Shown piece after piece: positions 24,070-35,200 of a DNA stretch of 64,000 bases. The stretch comes from Dipylidium caninum. Its lineage: Eukaryota > Platyhelminthes > Cestoda > Cyclophyllidea > Dipylidiidae. Location: NCBI GenBank assembly GCA_017562135.1, contig QEYB01001217.1:620001-684000 (forward strand), in the 5' to 3' direction. A model generated the notes under the pieces. The model was not told the DNA's origin. It worked only from the letters and a program-made list of their open reading frames with translations, and did no database searches. Within the stretch, counting starts at the first letter, position 1. Every line of letters begins with the position of its first letter. Both the position numbers and the translations under genes were made by a program.

Positions 24070-24705
24070 ATGCAAGAGCCCTCTGTATCATCAACGACGT
24101 CTCCTCACAAACTACTAAACATTTCGGCAGATAAACCAGCCAAAGACGCCAACGTAAAAACTAGTTCCAATCCGAAAGAGACCCAAGAAAGCGCGGGAGA
24201 AGTTTGCCTAAACCAAAATTTAACCGAGTCCCGTGTTACTCATCACTCTAGGCGTCGAACCCATACATGTTCCAAGGCAGGAAGGAAACGGTCAAAATCG
24301 TCAGATCGGAAATCTTCTCGTAGGTCGCGCAATAAACGTAGACATCACCGATCCCGTCGCTCCCGTTCGAGGTCTCGACATTATTCTGGAAGTCGACGCC
24401 CACACCGTAGACGTCACAGACGTCGGTATTCCACGGAGTCCTCGACCTCCTCCTCCTCATATCGAAGTTCTAGTGAGAGCAGATCTCCATCCTATCGTTC
24501 GCAGCATCGAAGACATGCCAGTGATTCATCCCAACGTACCGACTTGAATTATAGATCCGATCATGAATCAGGAGATTCTCACTCGAAAGCAACTCCAAAA
24601 AATAATAAACCAGTGAACCGTGATTTATCACAAACATCAGTGCCAGAAATGACAAAAGATAATAGTTCTCTTACAAACGGCCTGCCCAAAGTTAACGGCT
24701 GCTAA
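24070..24705 (+). CDS. U2AF2: U2AF65-like N-terminal RS-rich block
   Basis: The frame runs from an ATG at 24070 to TAA at 24703-24705. It begins with a Ser/Thr/Asn-rich leader and continues with dense Arg/Ser, Arg/Arg and Arg/His runs (KSSRRSRNKRRHHRSRRSRS and similar), then a Ser-rich stretch and a polar tail. RS regions of U2AF65 contact the branch point and other SR proteins. The block has no Trp, so the U2AF35-binding motif is absent here. A plausible donor at 24691 (AAA/GTTAAC) would make a 35-nt intron to TTTAG at 24725, but in the wrong phase; phase-1 candidates are at 24665 and 24620. The exact end is therefore unknown. Confidence 0.7.
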   Translation: MQEPSVSSTTSPHKLLNISADKPAKDANVKTSSNPKETQESAGEVCLNQNLTESRVTHHSRRRTHTCSKAGRKRSKSSDRKSSRRSRNKRRHHRSRRSRSRSRHYSGSRRPHRRRHRRRYSTESSTSSSSYRSSSESRSPSYRSQHRRHASDSSQRTDLNYRSDHESGDSHSKATPKNNKPVNRDLSQTSVPEMTKDNSSLTNGLPKVNGC

Positions 24706-27700
24706 TCCTGCGTTAAATGGTTTAGTGTCTTTGTTGCTAAACACTACTAACTCAACGAATTCCCTTACCGATCTCTTCGGTCCAGCAATTTATGGGATGA
24801 CAGGCAGTACAAGTACTCTCACGCTTCCGACATCATCAAATTCCACGCGACAATCTCGCAGATTATATATTGGAAGCATCCCACTCGGCATAACTTCTGA
24901 AACTATGGTGGCCTTCTTCAACGCAGAACTCCAATCCAGAGGTCTGTGTCAGTCAGTGGGCGAACCAGTAGTGTGTGCGCAAGTGAATTCTGAACGTCAC
25001 TTCGCCTTCATAGAATTGAGATCAGTTGAGGAGACGACTGCCGCGTTGAGCTTAGATGGAATCAATTGCCTCGGTAGCACGCTTCGTATTCGACGACCTC
25101 GTGACTACTTTCCATCTGGCACAAATTGTGCTGCTCATCCAGTGGGTCATCTAAATGCCAATGCTATATTTCTTACTGGCATTCCCACAAATTTATCTGA
25201 ACAGAATCTCTGTCGTCTCCTCTCCTCCTACGGAACTCTGCGTTCCTTCAGCATGTTGAGGGTAGGTTCTTTTATTCTTTTAGCATAAAAGAGAAAATTT
25301 TGATCAGGCATTATTCTTCTTCCTTTTGCACTACATTTACTTTTTCTAAATACGTGCAGTGGTTTTAGTCACTGAAAGACTACCGAAATTGGCATTTAAT
25401 GTAGTACCTTTTTTTAATCTTCAGGTACGTGACGTTTGTCCTCTAGCTTTCGTATTCCTATCCCTGCGTAAGAAAAAAATTTTGAATACATTCTTCTTTA
25501 CTTATGGCCCCTTGCACTTCCGTTTATCCCGTGAAATGGTATATTGTTCCCTAATTTAGGTATATTTAGCGCAGCATACGATTTTCTCGTAGTCTAGTCA
25601 TAGATTCTTAGTGAATATTATTCTCATATGGCTTTATAGCATTATAGAAAAAGGAATTTACAATCAAGTTTAGCGTTTATGTGTGAAATATTGACAGTTG
25701 CAACAGATAAAGTGAATCTATTCAACTGCGGTGGATTTAACTTGTTAATAGAATTTTTTAACCGATTCTTCAGTTCACTAAAATAGTTTTGCTGCTAAAC
25801 ATGGCAGCTCAGGTGTAAAAATTACTTCTTTTGTTAACTTGTTCCTATTCACTATAGTTCTGTCATAACATTGCATGTGGAAATTGTCCTTTGGTTCTGT
25901 TTAGTCGCCTCCTTTATAGCATTTTGAATTTTACTGCGAAATAATTTGTTTTCACCGTAAAGTCTCTCTAGTTTTCATGTAATATGTGCTACTCTCATTT
26001 TCTCTATGCTATATTGATACTTGATTGCGTATAGGAAGCACAGAATATTTCAAGAATTATTGGACATTTCGCATCGTTTTTCTCTCACTTCCGTCGCGGA
26101 ACGGATAAATATCGAGATTAGGGTCAACGTCTTTATTTAGGATCTCCATTTCTTATCTAATTCTCTCAAGATGGTATTCAAAACTAGCAATAATTATAAA
26201 TACCCATTAGTGTACCTGATGGCCGTCATTACGATGATACCTAGTACCATTTTACATTTATATGATGAAAAGACCGCAAGGATGGTTCGTTTAAGTGCAC
26301 ATGGCAGCGACTACAGAAGTATTGCATGCGTTGTACCTGGGTGCGGTCCCAGTGGGCGTTTGGCTTAGCTATTTATCTCCCCATACATCCCATTGGCCTG
26401 CGTTGCTGGTTTAATCTTCGATAACTGATGTTCTGATTGGTTCGTTCAAATGATTTGTATGCGGCGGACAGTTGCTATCGTATTTGTGTTCAATCCCTGT
26501 ACATGAGATCAACACCGGGCAAATAATTTTCCGGCTGATTGACTCTGATATCGAGATAATCATTTTCTCTGTTTGGATTGTGCGATATTTGTTATGCTTA
26601 GCAATATAGCCTAGTCTTAGTTGAAAGGGGATAACATATGTTGAGTCCCTTTTATTTTTTGGTTCCAATACCGACAATGTGGGTAACCAAAATTGACGGC
26701 TTTCCCCACCAAAAATCTTATTGTAAGTTGGGGTATTTCGGTTGTCGAATCTTATGAGGCCTCTTCCTACTCATAAGCTGATGAAGAACCCGTGCCGGAT
26801 ATTTGGGATAGCGTGTTTATACAATGAAACTTATGGCTTCACTCGTGCACTGTCTCCTATGCACACCTTAGACGTGGTTAACATTAATTTAATCGCATTC
26901 GATGCGAATTGTTTCGTCTTTTATGGCACTATTTCCGATGTCACACTGATCAGATTAGGGCTGCAAAGAAGGAAGCATGGGAGAAGCAGAAATAAACACG
27001 CTTGACATTTTCTCAGTTGGTCCTGATGAATTACGCGTTTTTAGTATTCTTTCATGCAAGGCATAGCATGAATAAAACGGTTTCCTTTTCAATGGGCTCT
27101 GCTTGAGGGAAGCTCGTTGCTACTTCACCGGAAGTTTTGCACACCAAAGTTTTACTTTCTCGGCCCGTTGTCCCCCTCGAACATAGTAAATCGCTAAATA
27201 ATTGTTTATTTATTGTAATAGAATACGTATTTTCAATTATTCTACCTTGTTCTTGTTTGTATATTTTGAAGAAGGACCTGTGTGCTCTTTTCTTCCGCAG
27301 ATAGTTCCGAGAAAGATTTCCTCACACTGTCGAATTGCTTAAACAATGTGTAGTCTAACATCCCCGTAATAAAGTATAATCACTCTAAATGCACGATTTT
27401 TGGGTGCCTATCACCTGCGGTGTCGATTATTGGAGGCTCATCGTGTGATACTACACCCGAGTAGAATAATTGCGCTTATGTAGAAGCGGTTTTTTTCTAA
27501 CATCAGCTGGGTGGGAACATCGTATATTATTCTGTACCACGTTTTATCATGATTTTTCTTTTACCAGGGAGCTCATTGAGGGGGCCTAAACAACCAAGAT
27601 GGTTTACTAATTAGTTGGATATTGCATGATTATGAGCTATTTCATTGAGAGTATTTGGCTGCTATTAGTCTTCCAAACATCTTTCGCCGTAAGTCCTTTT

Positions 27701-30700
27701 GAAAGATAAATACGGTGTTTTGGATGGTAATATTTACTTAAATGTGACGTTCGAAAGTCTGTCGTTTACCATCTTGCCTCCAACTCCTGCATTATACTGT
27801 AACATTACGCATATGAATTTCGAAAATCTTGTGGGGCCTGGCCGAGATTTGAATTTATTTCAGCTGCTTAATGTTAACCGCAGTCGACCCTTTGGCGAAA
27901 AACCCTCTAGTGGTTGTCTGACAGACTTGACAGCGTCTCAGGGGAATGCTTATCATAACGGTGGTGACAACTTTTTCGTATACTTCGTCGTCTGACGAGA
28001 CTTCGTGGACTGTTAGGACCCATTCACTCATTTTCCTAATTCACTGAAATAATAAAAGAAATTGCTTTACCGTCGCCTAAGATTCACTCACTTATTTTGC
28101 TTCATTAGCTTTTTTCTAGTTTTGAAGCAATATCTGGTCTGACAATGAGTAATTTTTTTAACCGAGTGACATATACTCCAGTTTCTTTACCCATTTCCAT
28201 TGTAATTTCGGAAGTAATGTGTTTTCCCTCCCATGTGCTCACTCGGAGTTTATTGTTTGACAAGAGATGGGGTTTTCCAATTTATAGGTAGGAGTTATTA
28301 CTCTTGTTATTACCACAAACTCATGCCCACACAAGGACCAAAGTAAGTTGAATATAGTTCCTCTCTCCCTTGTATTTTTCGATTCCAGATAACGAGAGGA
28401 CTCTCTTTACCGCATTAATATTTGTTTCACTACTCCCTTGGCATGTGAAATTTCCGGTGTTTTTCTTTAGAGTATTTTTTTTCTCATTAAATGAATGAAG
28501 CAAGTTGGTAATTTCATCACCACCAATTTTACATTTTATTAAGTATGCTTGTTTGGCGAGCTATGGCAGGCTGAGGGTTACCAAGTCCACTCCACCCCTC
28601 CTTCTACGAATAATCAGTTCTCTTTGTTTCTCGTAGTGTTATAATATACCGATGTGGTTTCCCATAAACCGTTGATTGCCATAATTCCTAACGTTAGAGT
28701 TGCTTTCTTTTATGCATCTCGAGTTTTCCAGCGCAGGACCGAAATCATGGATTCTCCAAAATCACCTAATGACATGTTCGAAAGAATTTTCCTTGGGATT
28801 ACCATTTTGTAACGAAGTTGCACATCACCAGTTTAAATAACAGTCCGATCAAATTCCTATCATCTGGCATTTCATACTTATTAACGCACGTGTTTTAAGC
28901 ACCATTTTGACAGTGCAACACCCTGTTCTTGGCTTTAGAACCTATGTTTAACTGCATCGCGTCACTATCACACGTGTAAATACTGCCCTTGTCTATGTGC
29001 GCGGCAAGGGGAGAGCCCAGATAAACATCTCGACTTCCGCATTCTTGCAGTTTTCGCAAGTTTTGCCCAGCCATTTGGGAATGCAGCATAGCCGTATTAA
29101 TCATATCGCCCTAGGACACGATAAGATTGTGGGATAGGCGAAATTATTGCAGTTGGTGGCTCCTAAGATGAATAATTTAATTGGATCCGTGTTATAATTT
29201 TAGATTCTTATTGGAGGGGATTCCTTTTTTTCCAACTTTTACCAAATTGTCATGTTACTTCCCTTCTTTTGCTGACTTCATGACAGGGTACTCGACGGCT
29301 TCCATCTTCCTTTAATGAAAGTGAATCACTCCATTATTACCTTAAACTGACCTGTTAAAGCATTTCCCCTCCTCATCGTGGACTTGCAACCACCGTATTC
29401 TGAAAAATTCAGATTTTCCTTTCAAAACAGCGAAAATATTGCTAATTTCACAATGGCTTTGTTTCTTACACTCACTATTGGGTGCTTTTTCTAAATCCAC
29501 TGCCTGGAGCTGCTATTTCGTTGTTTGTAGACTATAGCCAAATGCCTTACCCCCTGCGAGGATTTTTTTCTCATTAGTTAATGGTCGTCTGATTTATTGC
29601 AACAACTGGCATGCATAATAGAGGTGTTTAGGGCAAATTTTTATGGGGACAACGTGGTCAAAGTGGATAAATCGGACATTGCACTCTCGGCTTTTTTCAT
29701 ATACCTAACTCTTTTCGAAAAAATTATCTGAACTGAAATTCAGGAAAAAGGCACCAGGTTGGCATTGCCACATTCTTTTTCTCTAAAAACTTTCTTACCT
29801 ACTGATCACGATAGTAAGCTTAACTCGAAGTGGAGACTTAGTCTCGTCCCAAGACGTATGCTTAATTAGTGTTGAGATACTTTGAGACTTCATAATAGCG
29901 CGTTTTTATGGTTAGGTACCTGCTTAAAATTTATGGGAGGGAACTGATAGCATAATTGCCATGACTAGAGGAGGCGCAAAAGGTTGTCTTGTTGGATGTA
30001 AATAAAAGGTGGACTTTATTGCTACGGGGTGGAGAGCATGGCAGATAAGCGAGTTTTTATGAAAGTAGCTTACTCCACACCGAACTGGTAATCTAATTTG
30101 AACAAACCTCTTTCACAGTGGCATGGATATTGCAGCCCAGTTCTTTTTCCCGCGCGATTAAGATAGTATACATTCACTCGTACCAGTATCACCTTGGTCT
30201 GTACAAAAAGGGACTATAATGGAGGGCACTGATGTCGTATCATTAAAGTGATTAATGAAGTCATTAAGACTAAATTATAGTAACTTCCTGTATCTCATAA
30301 TTGCTGATCTAGGTAAAGTCTAGTTGAATCTGCATGTCAGTGTCGTAGACAGGGAGTCATTAGCGTTAATCCTGAGAGACGGCATTCGATTGCACGTCAT
30401 TTCAGCCTGCAAACCGTCACCGCCACAAGATGCGCAACCTCATTTCCCATAAGTCTTCCATTCTCCCTTTCTTCACTTGACTGGATAGTAATTGCAGTTT
30501 TGTGGCTTGAGAGCCCTGAAATCTTAGAAGTTTGTAACATAATCTGCATCATTACTGGTGTGTTAGTCGTTTCAACAGCATTGAGGGAAGCCGTGCGTAA
30601 AGGGTGTAAGGGAGCCAAATACAGCACTGTTTAATGCGAGCAGCTGACTGGCAACTGACTCCTAATTGGCATTCGTTCCATTCCCCTATGGTAAATATCC

Positions 30701-32278
30701 TTGTTCGCCTTTCCCTCTCTCTGTATTAAAATGTTGTGTGAACATGTTGACTGGAGAAGGGCTCATCACATTTACTTAGTATATGACGCATTTACGCGGT
30801 TTTAGTCAAGTTTCCATGGCTTTATGGTCATCTCCACTTAAATCTCAAATCAGTATTCTCACCCTTATCTCTTTCATTTCCCCTAAATTTTTTAATTTCG
30901 ATGTGAAAACACGGAATATTGGTGACTTCCCAATTGACAAAAGTAACTTTTTAACCACTTCATCGGAAGTTCGCTGCCTGTTCACCAAAAGCCTATCAAA
31001 GTTGGCGGCGACGCTTGCATGTGTAGCATTTGCCACGACTACTTCTTTTTTGTTGCCTCGAATACTTTTTTGTTGCAATGAATCCCTAAAGGGTACTTCT
31101 TCGTCGCGTTTTCTCGTTATGCGCATACGTAGGACACTTTTGGAAGAAGAGTCATTGACTAACCTTGAAGATATAGAATAACACGTTTCTAAGAAAGAAT
31201 TTCCACAAATGATTGGATTGTAGGCATTGGCGAAGAGCCAATGACAACATCATGATTCCAACGACGGCCCTTTCCCCTTTCGAGCTCCTTTAGTGACACA
31301 CTTATGTCTCAATCGAGAAGACCCTGTCGCCAACTCCGTGTAGCTACGGCACGAGGCGGTAAGATTAATTGCCGCCATTAGAGGAAACGCTACCTATTTC
31401 ATTAGCGGTAGTGCATTAAAGAGATTTGGCTAAATATAATATTGCATTTAAGCTCAATGTATTAGCACAGCGCAGATTAAAACAGTCCCCCAAAACAGGG
31501 GTGTGTTTCAGCCTGTGCTAGAGTTACTCACTTAGAGGTATATTTTAACTTGTCGGAGCATAATGTGACAGATTTGAATTCCTCAAAGGTTATTATTTTT
31601 ACCTTACCAAATCACGGAAAATGTGAGCGACCGGTGGGCGAAAGCAGCACTGTCGTCGACTTGACTGCGGCTAATATACTTCCCGTGCTTTGGAGGATGT
31701 GGCTATGGCTGTTGAGCTTCGCGGAGGGGATCATTTACTAAGAAGCATTCCTCCTTATATCACAGGACCCAGTAACAGCAATGCCTCGGGGTTGTGGTTT
31801 CTTTGAATACTCTGCCTCCGAGTCTGCCGACTTGGCCTGTCTGGGCCTGCAGAACCATCCTGCCGGTGAGGGCAAGTTCTTCGCGATCCGCGCGGACCAC
31901 CTGCTAACAGCGCCACCCCACACTCCTCTCCCTTCACCCCCCTCCCTGGCACCTCAGATCAGTCCTACGACTGTCCTCTGTCTCGCCAACATGGTCTCGC
32001 CCCACGATATCGACTCACCCGAGGGCTACGCCGACGTCATGGAGGATGTCCGTAGTGAATGTCTTCGACACGGGGCTGTCCTCTCTATCCACATCCCTCA
32101 ACCCAATTCTTCATCCGCTTCCAACTCCTCAAATGTGGGCAAAATTTTCGTTGAATTTGCGAATGCGCAACAAGCTCAAACAGCTAGACTGGCGCTGGAT
32201 GGACGCAAGTACAATGGACGCACGGTGTCCACCAGTTTCTGCGATCCTGCCCGCTACGCGGCGGGGGACTTTTGTTGA
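24070..32278 (+). CDS. U2AF2: U2AF65-like splicing factor, large subunit
   Basis: U2AF65 binds the polypyrimidine tract and helps place U2 snRNP at the branch point. Three coding blocks are seen: an RS-rich block (24070 to about 24690), RRM1 plus the first half of RRM2 (24726-25261), and the rest of RRM2 plus UHM (31766-32278, stop TGA). RRM1 has RRLYIGSIPLGIT, RHFAFIEL and LRIRRPRDY, specific to U2AF65 rather than RBM39 or PUF60. RRM2 joins cleanly across the large intron, with SMLR followed by DPVTAMPRGCGFFEY. The UHM has VLCLANMVSP, MEDVRSEC and GKIFVEF, with RKY in place of the usual RKF. The protein ends GDFC, not RDFW. No motif like KYWDVPPPGFEHI, which binds U2AF35, was found. The first junction (24690/24726) is out of phase as drawn, so block 1's true donor is unresolved. 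It may be a divergent paralogue. Confidence 0.88.
24726..25261 (+). CDS. U2AF2: U2AF65-like RRM1 and first half of RRM2
   Basis: This exon begins after TTTAG in phase 1 and ends at AGG before GTAGGT in phase 0 (178 codons). A polar lead-in is followed by RRM1: RNP2 is LYIGSI, RNP1 is RHFAFIEL, and it ends RIRRPRDY. RRM2 starts with IFLTGIPTNLSEQNL and reaches SFSMLR. Agreement with human U2AF65 RRM1 is residue-by-residue over most of the domain, including the GITxExMxxFFNA helix. Confidence 0.92.
25262..31765 (+). other. 6.5-kb intron within RRM2 of the U2AF65-like gene
   Basis: Donor GTAGGT, acceptor TATATCACAG, phase 0. It is AT-rich with few open frames longer than 70 codons, and none resembles a protein family (for example 26171-26368, 27699-27995 and 30783-31181). 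No inverted terminal repeats, tandem repeats or RNA genes were noticed. It is nearly 200 times longer than the BuGZ introns 8 kb away. Confidence 0.8.
31766..32278 (+). CDS. U2AF2: U2AF65-like last exon: rest of RRM2 and UHM
   Basis: 171 codons including the stop. DPVTAMPRGCGFFEY carries RNP1 of RRM2, followed by a Pro-rich spacer (HTPLPSPPSLAP). The UHM then runs to CDPARYAAGDFC. UHMs bind Trp-containing ligand motifs in partners such as SF1. The Arg-X-Phe loop of the fold is Arg-Lys-Tyr here, a conservative change. The codon usage is GC-richer than that of the first two blocks. Confidence 0.93.
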   Translation, partial: DPVTAMPRGCGFFEYSASESADLACLGLQNHPAGEGKFFAIRADHLLTAPPHTPLPSPPSLAPQISPTTVLCLANMVSPHDIDSPEGYADVMEDVRSECLRHGAVLSIHIPQPNSSSASNSSNVGKIFVEFANAQQAQTARLALDGRKYNGRTVSTSFCDPARYAAGDFC

Positions 32279-35200
32279 ATCATGCTTGAAAATATGGCGA
32301 TCTGTCTCTCTTTTCGCTCTCTACTTAGTTCTCTATGTTCATCCGCAGCCCACATGTTCTTACCCGAAAGAACTATTTTTTAAGCGTTGAGTCTGTGTTT
32401 CTGCCTCTGCTTCTCGCAAGTGATGTCAACTGATTTAACACATGTAAAGTTCAAGTCATACTACGTTTTTGTGCTTTCTCTCATCCTGTGAATTCGACCT
32501 CTGCCTTATGCTAAATGTTCGGATGTGCTGAATTGTGGCGTGGTCGAATAATTGGTTGATGTTTACTCGAGAATTCTAGAAATCATCACGTGTTGAACAA
32601 GGGTTGCGATGGAAGGCCAGGCCTCGACCTGGTAATTTCGGCTTGTCGACAGTTTGTTGTTGACTTGAGCTGCTCTTCCATATTTCGATCTAGAATTCTC
32701 GAGACTGCACTTGAACAGGGGCCGCTTGTTTTGCGATGACCTTAACGCCCTGAAAGCCTGTTGTGACGAGCGCAAGTCTCAATGTGAAACGCGGCAACGA
32801 AAGTGATAGCAAAGTGATGGTAATCCATTGCACCTAATGTGAAATCCTCTGATACTCCGGATTTGGCCGATTGGCGAGGCGTTTCTTCACAGCTTGATTT
32901 AAAGCGTCGTAGTGGTAAGACATTAGGTTGCTGCGTTTTACGGACTTTTCTCGTCGACGAGACAGACTTTGAACATAACACTCTCCTTCGGAGGCCGGTA
33001 GTCAGTATCGCCCACTGAATGTCGTCAAACCTTCTGTCAGCCTGCATGTTAGTTGCGGCTGACAGAATCACAAAAAAATCTCAGATGTTCAACATTTTCG
33101 ATGGTGCAGATAACTGGAAGTGAGCTGAACAGCACTGGTTCTCGCGCTCTATGCATTTTGAGAGGAAAAGACGTTAGCAGAGTGAAAAAAGGGAATGTTC
33201 ACGTATAATCTCATCTTGGAGGAAAAAACGGACTGTTCTTCCAGGTGCCATTCCTCCGGTACAAGTTCCGCTCAGTGCGACTACAAAATGCCGATTCGAG
33301 AGGCCACCTACTTCATTCTGCAACACTAGGAGACGGGATGAGGCAATGCTGACAGCCGTAGAATTCAGCTACTCACCTGAGGTTTAGGCCGCTTTGACGT
33401 GTGAAGGTTGGAAACCATTCTTGCTCCGACAAGCATGTTAAAAATAAACGTTGAGACGCCATGGTCTCTTGAGACTGCGAAATAGAGTTCTACCGGAATT
33501 AGTTGAGGGAATTAGGCCTCGTGTGTTCTAACAAATCCCAACGAATTAGTTAATTCGTAAATTAAGTGTTTACTGCACGAACTCTTTCAACGATGTGTTC
33601 CTGCGTCGAATCTCGTCCACGGTCTGACAAGATTCTCAATATCCTTCGGCAGACATCACATTTGTCGCTTAATTCAAAAGACATTAATGGATGAATTTAG
33701 AGACTGGCGCAAGGCTTCCTGAGGGCTGAAATCTATTAAGTATCCCAACGAAATTGCCTTATTTGATTAATTCTGCGAAGGTGAGCATCGAATGTGGAAG
33801 GGAGTAGATCTGAAAAATGGTTCTATCCCTTTCCTGATTTACAATTCTCGCTGGCTCGTTTTTTTTTCCGCGAAAAAAGTAAGAAATAGATTGAGCTTGG
33901 ATGTTCACAACGTTGGTCGCTTCTTCTCCTCCCCTTTTCTCCGTTCTCGTCGCCCGGCATTCAGCCTTCCTTACGAGCAGTGAAGGATCCCGAGGTACGC
34001 CTCGATTCTACCACCGAGATCAACTTTTCTCCCGCCTCCTGCAGTGCTGTGTCCACTTTAAACCGGTACACACTCGGTTTGCATATGACATTGGTGTTGG
34101 GGCTTTTTTTAGGCAAAATGAAACACCTTCACCAACGGCAAAAGTGACCACCTCCTGCAGCCTAATTAACCAGTAAATACATTTCAATTAGGTTATTCTC
34201 ATTGTGTTGTGTTAGCTGTTACAAAAGTGTCTCCATTCCGCACTTATAAACAATGTTAAAAGCACTTCACCTGTCACAGCCACCTTGGAGCGATGGTTGT
34301 GTACGGGCCTGAGGGATTTTCACTTGCCGATTATTGTCGTCTTCGTATCTTTATGCCTTTTCTGGTCTCACAGTGGTACAGTCACTAGCGAAGGCAACAG
34401 TAAATGGAGCAGAACGGATCACTGAACCATGGCTTTAATAGCTTGGTGGAAGGAGACGTCTCGCCATCTTCAGAAATACTATGATTTGAAACTTTTTAAA
34501 AATACCACGCTTTTTTAATTAGCTTTCCAAGTGCAAAAATAGCTTAAATGGAGGGGAAATTTCAGGCCTGCAGACGAACAAACAGAAAGACACAGGAACT
34601 CGAGACAAGCATTCTTCCCTCATTTTTAGGCTGTCGCTCTCATTTGACCTTATAAATGGCTAGATGATGCTTTCCTGTTTAAACTCTAATTCGTCGTGCA
34701 GCCTAAACCTTCGAACCAAAGTCTTTCTTTTTCCAGAGAAGTGGACCTAGCCGACCATGTTTTTGTTGAATATTCGATCAGAAGGCGAGGCGGACTTTCG
34801 CATTCCAGTGGATTCTGCCCATTTCTTTCATCCCATTCTTCCTTCGCGGGCGTTTGTTACCCCATTAAGCGAAGATTTCAAGTTTATTCGTATATCGAGT
34901 TGTAACTCAATTCTGGAGTCGAATTTTTGCAGGCAACATGCCATATAGTGCACAAGCGATTAAAACCTTGCAGACACGACAAAGTGATTAGCAGTTATAA
35001 TGAATAAGAAACTCAAGCCTCCCCCACTTAAATTTCACTTCCTGCAGCAATTGGGGTTGGGAATCACGGGCTTATTGCTGCAGACAATAGTGGAATTTTT
35101 AATTAGTGAACCAACTGGTACAAGAACCTTTTTAACTCACTTCCTGTCGCCATTCAATTAAACTGGAGGAGTGCGGCGGTGGTAGTGGAATGGGTGATCA

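Noticed and set aside
23374..24094. Minus-strand ORFs with splice-like sites between macroH2A and the U2AF65-like gene
   Set aside because: No recognisable domain; exons of about 29 nt would be needed; it sits in AT-rich promoter territory. Too weak to call.
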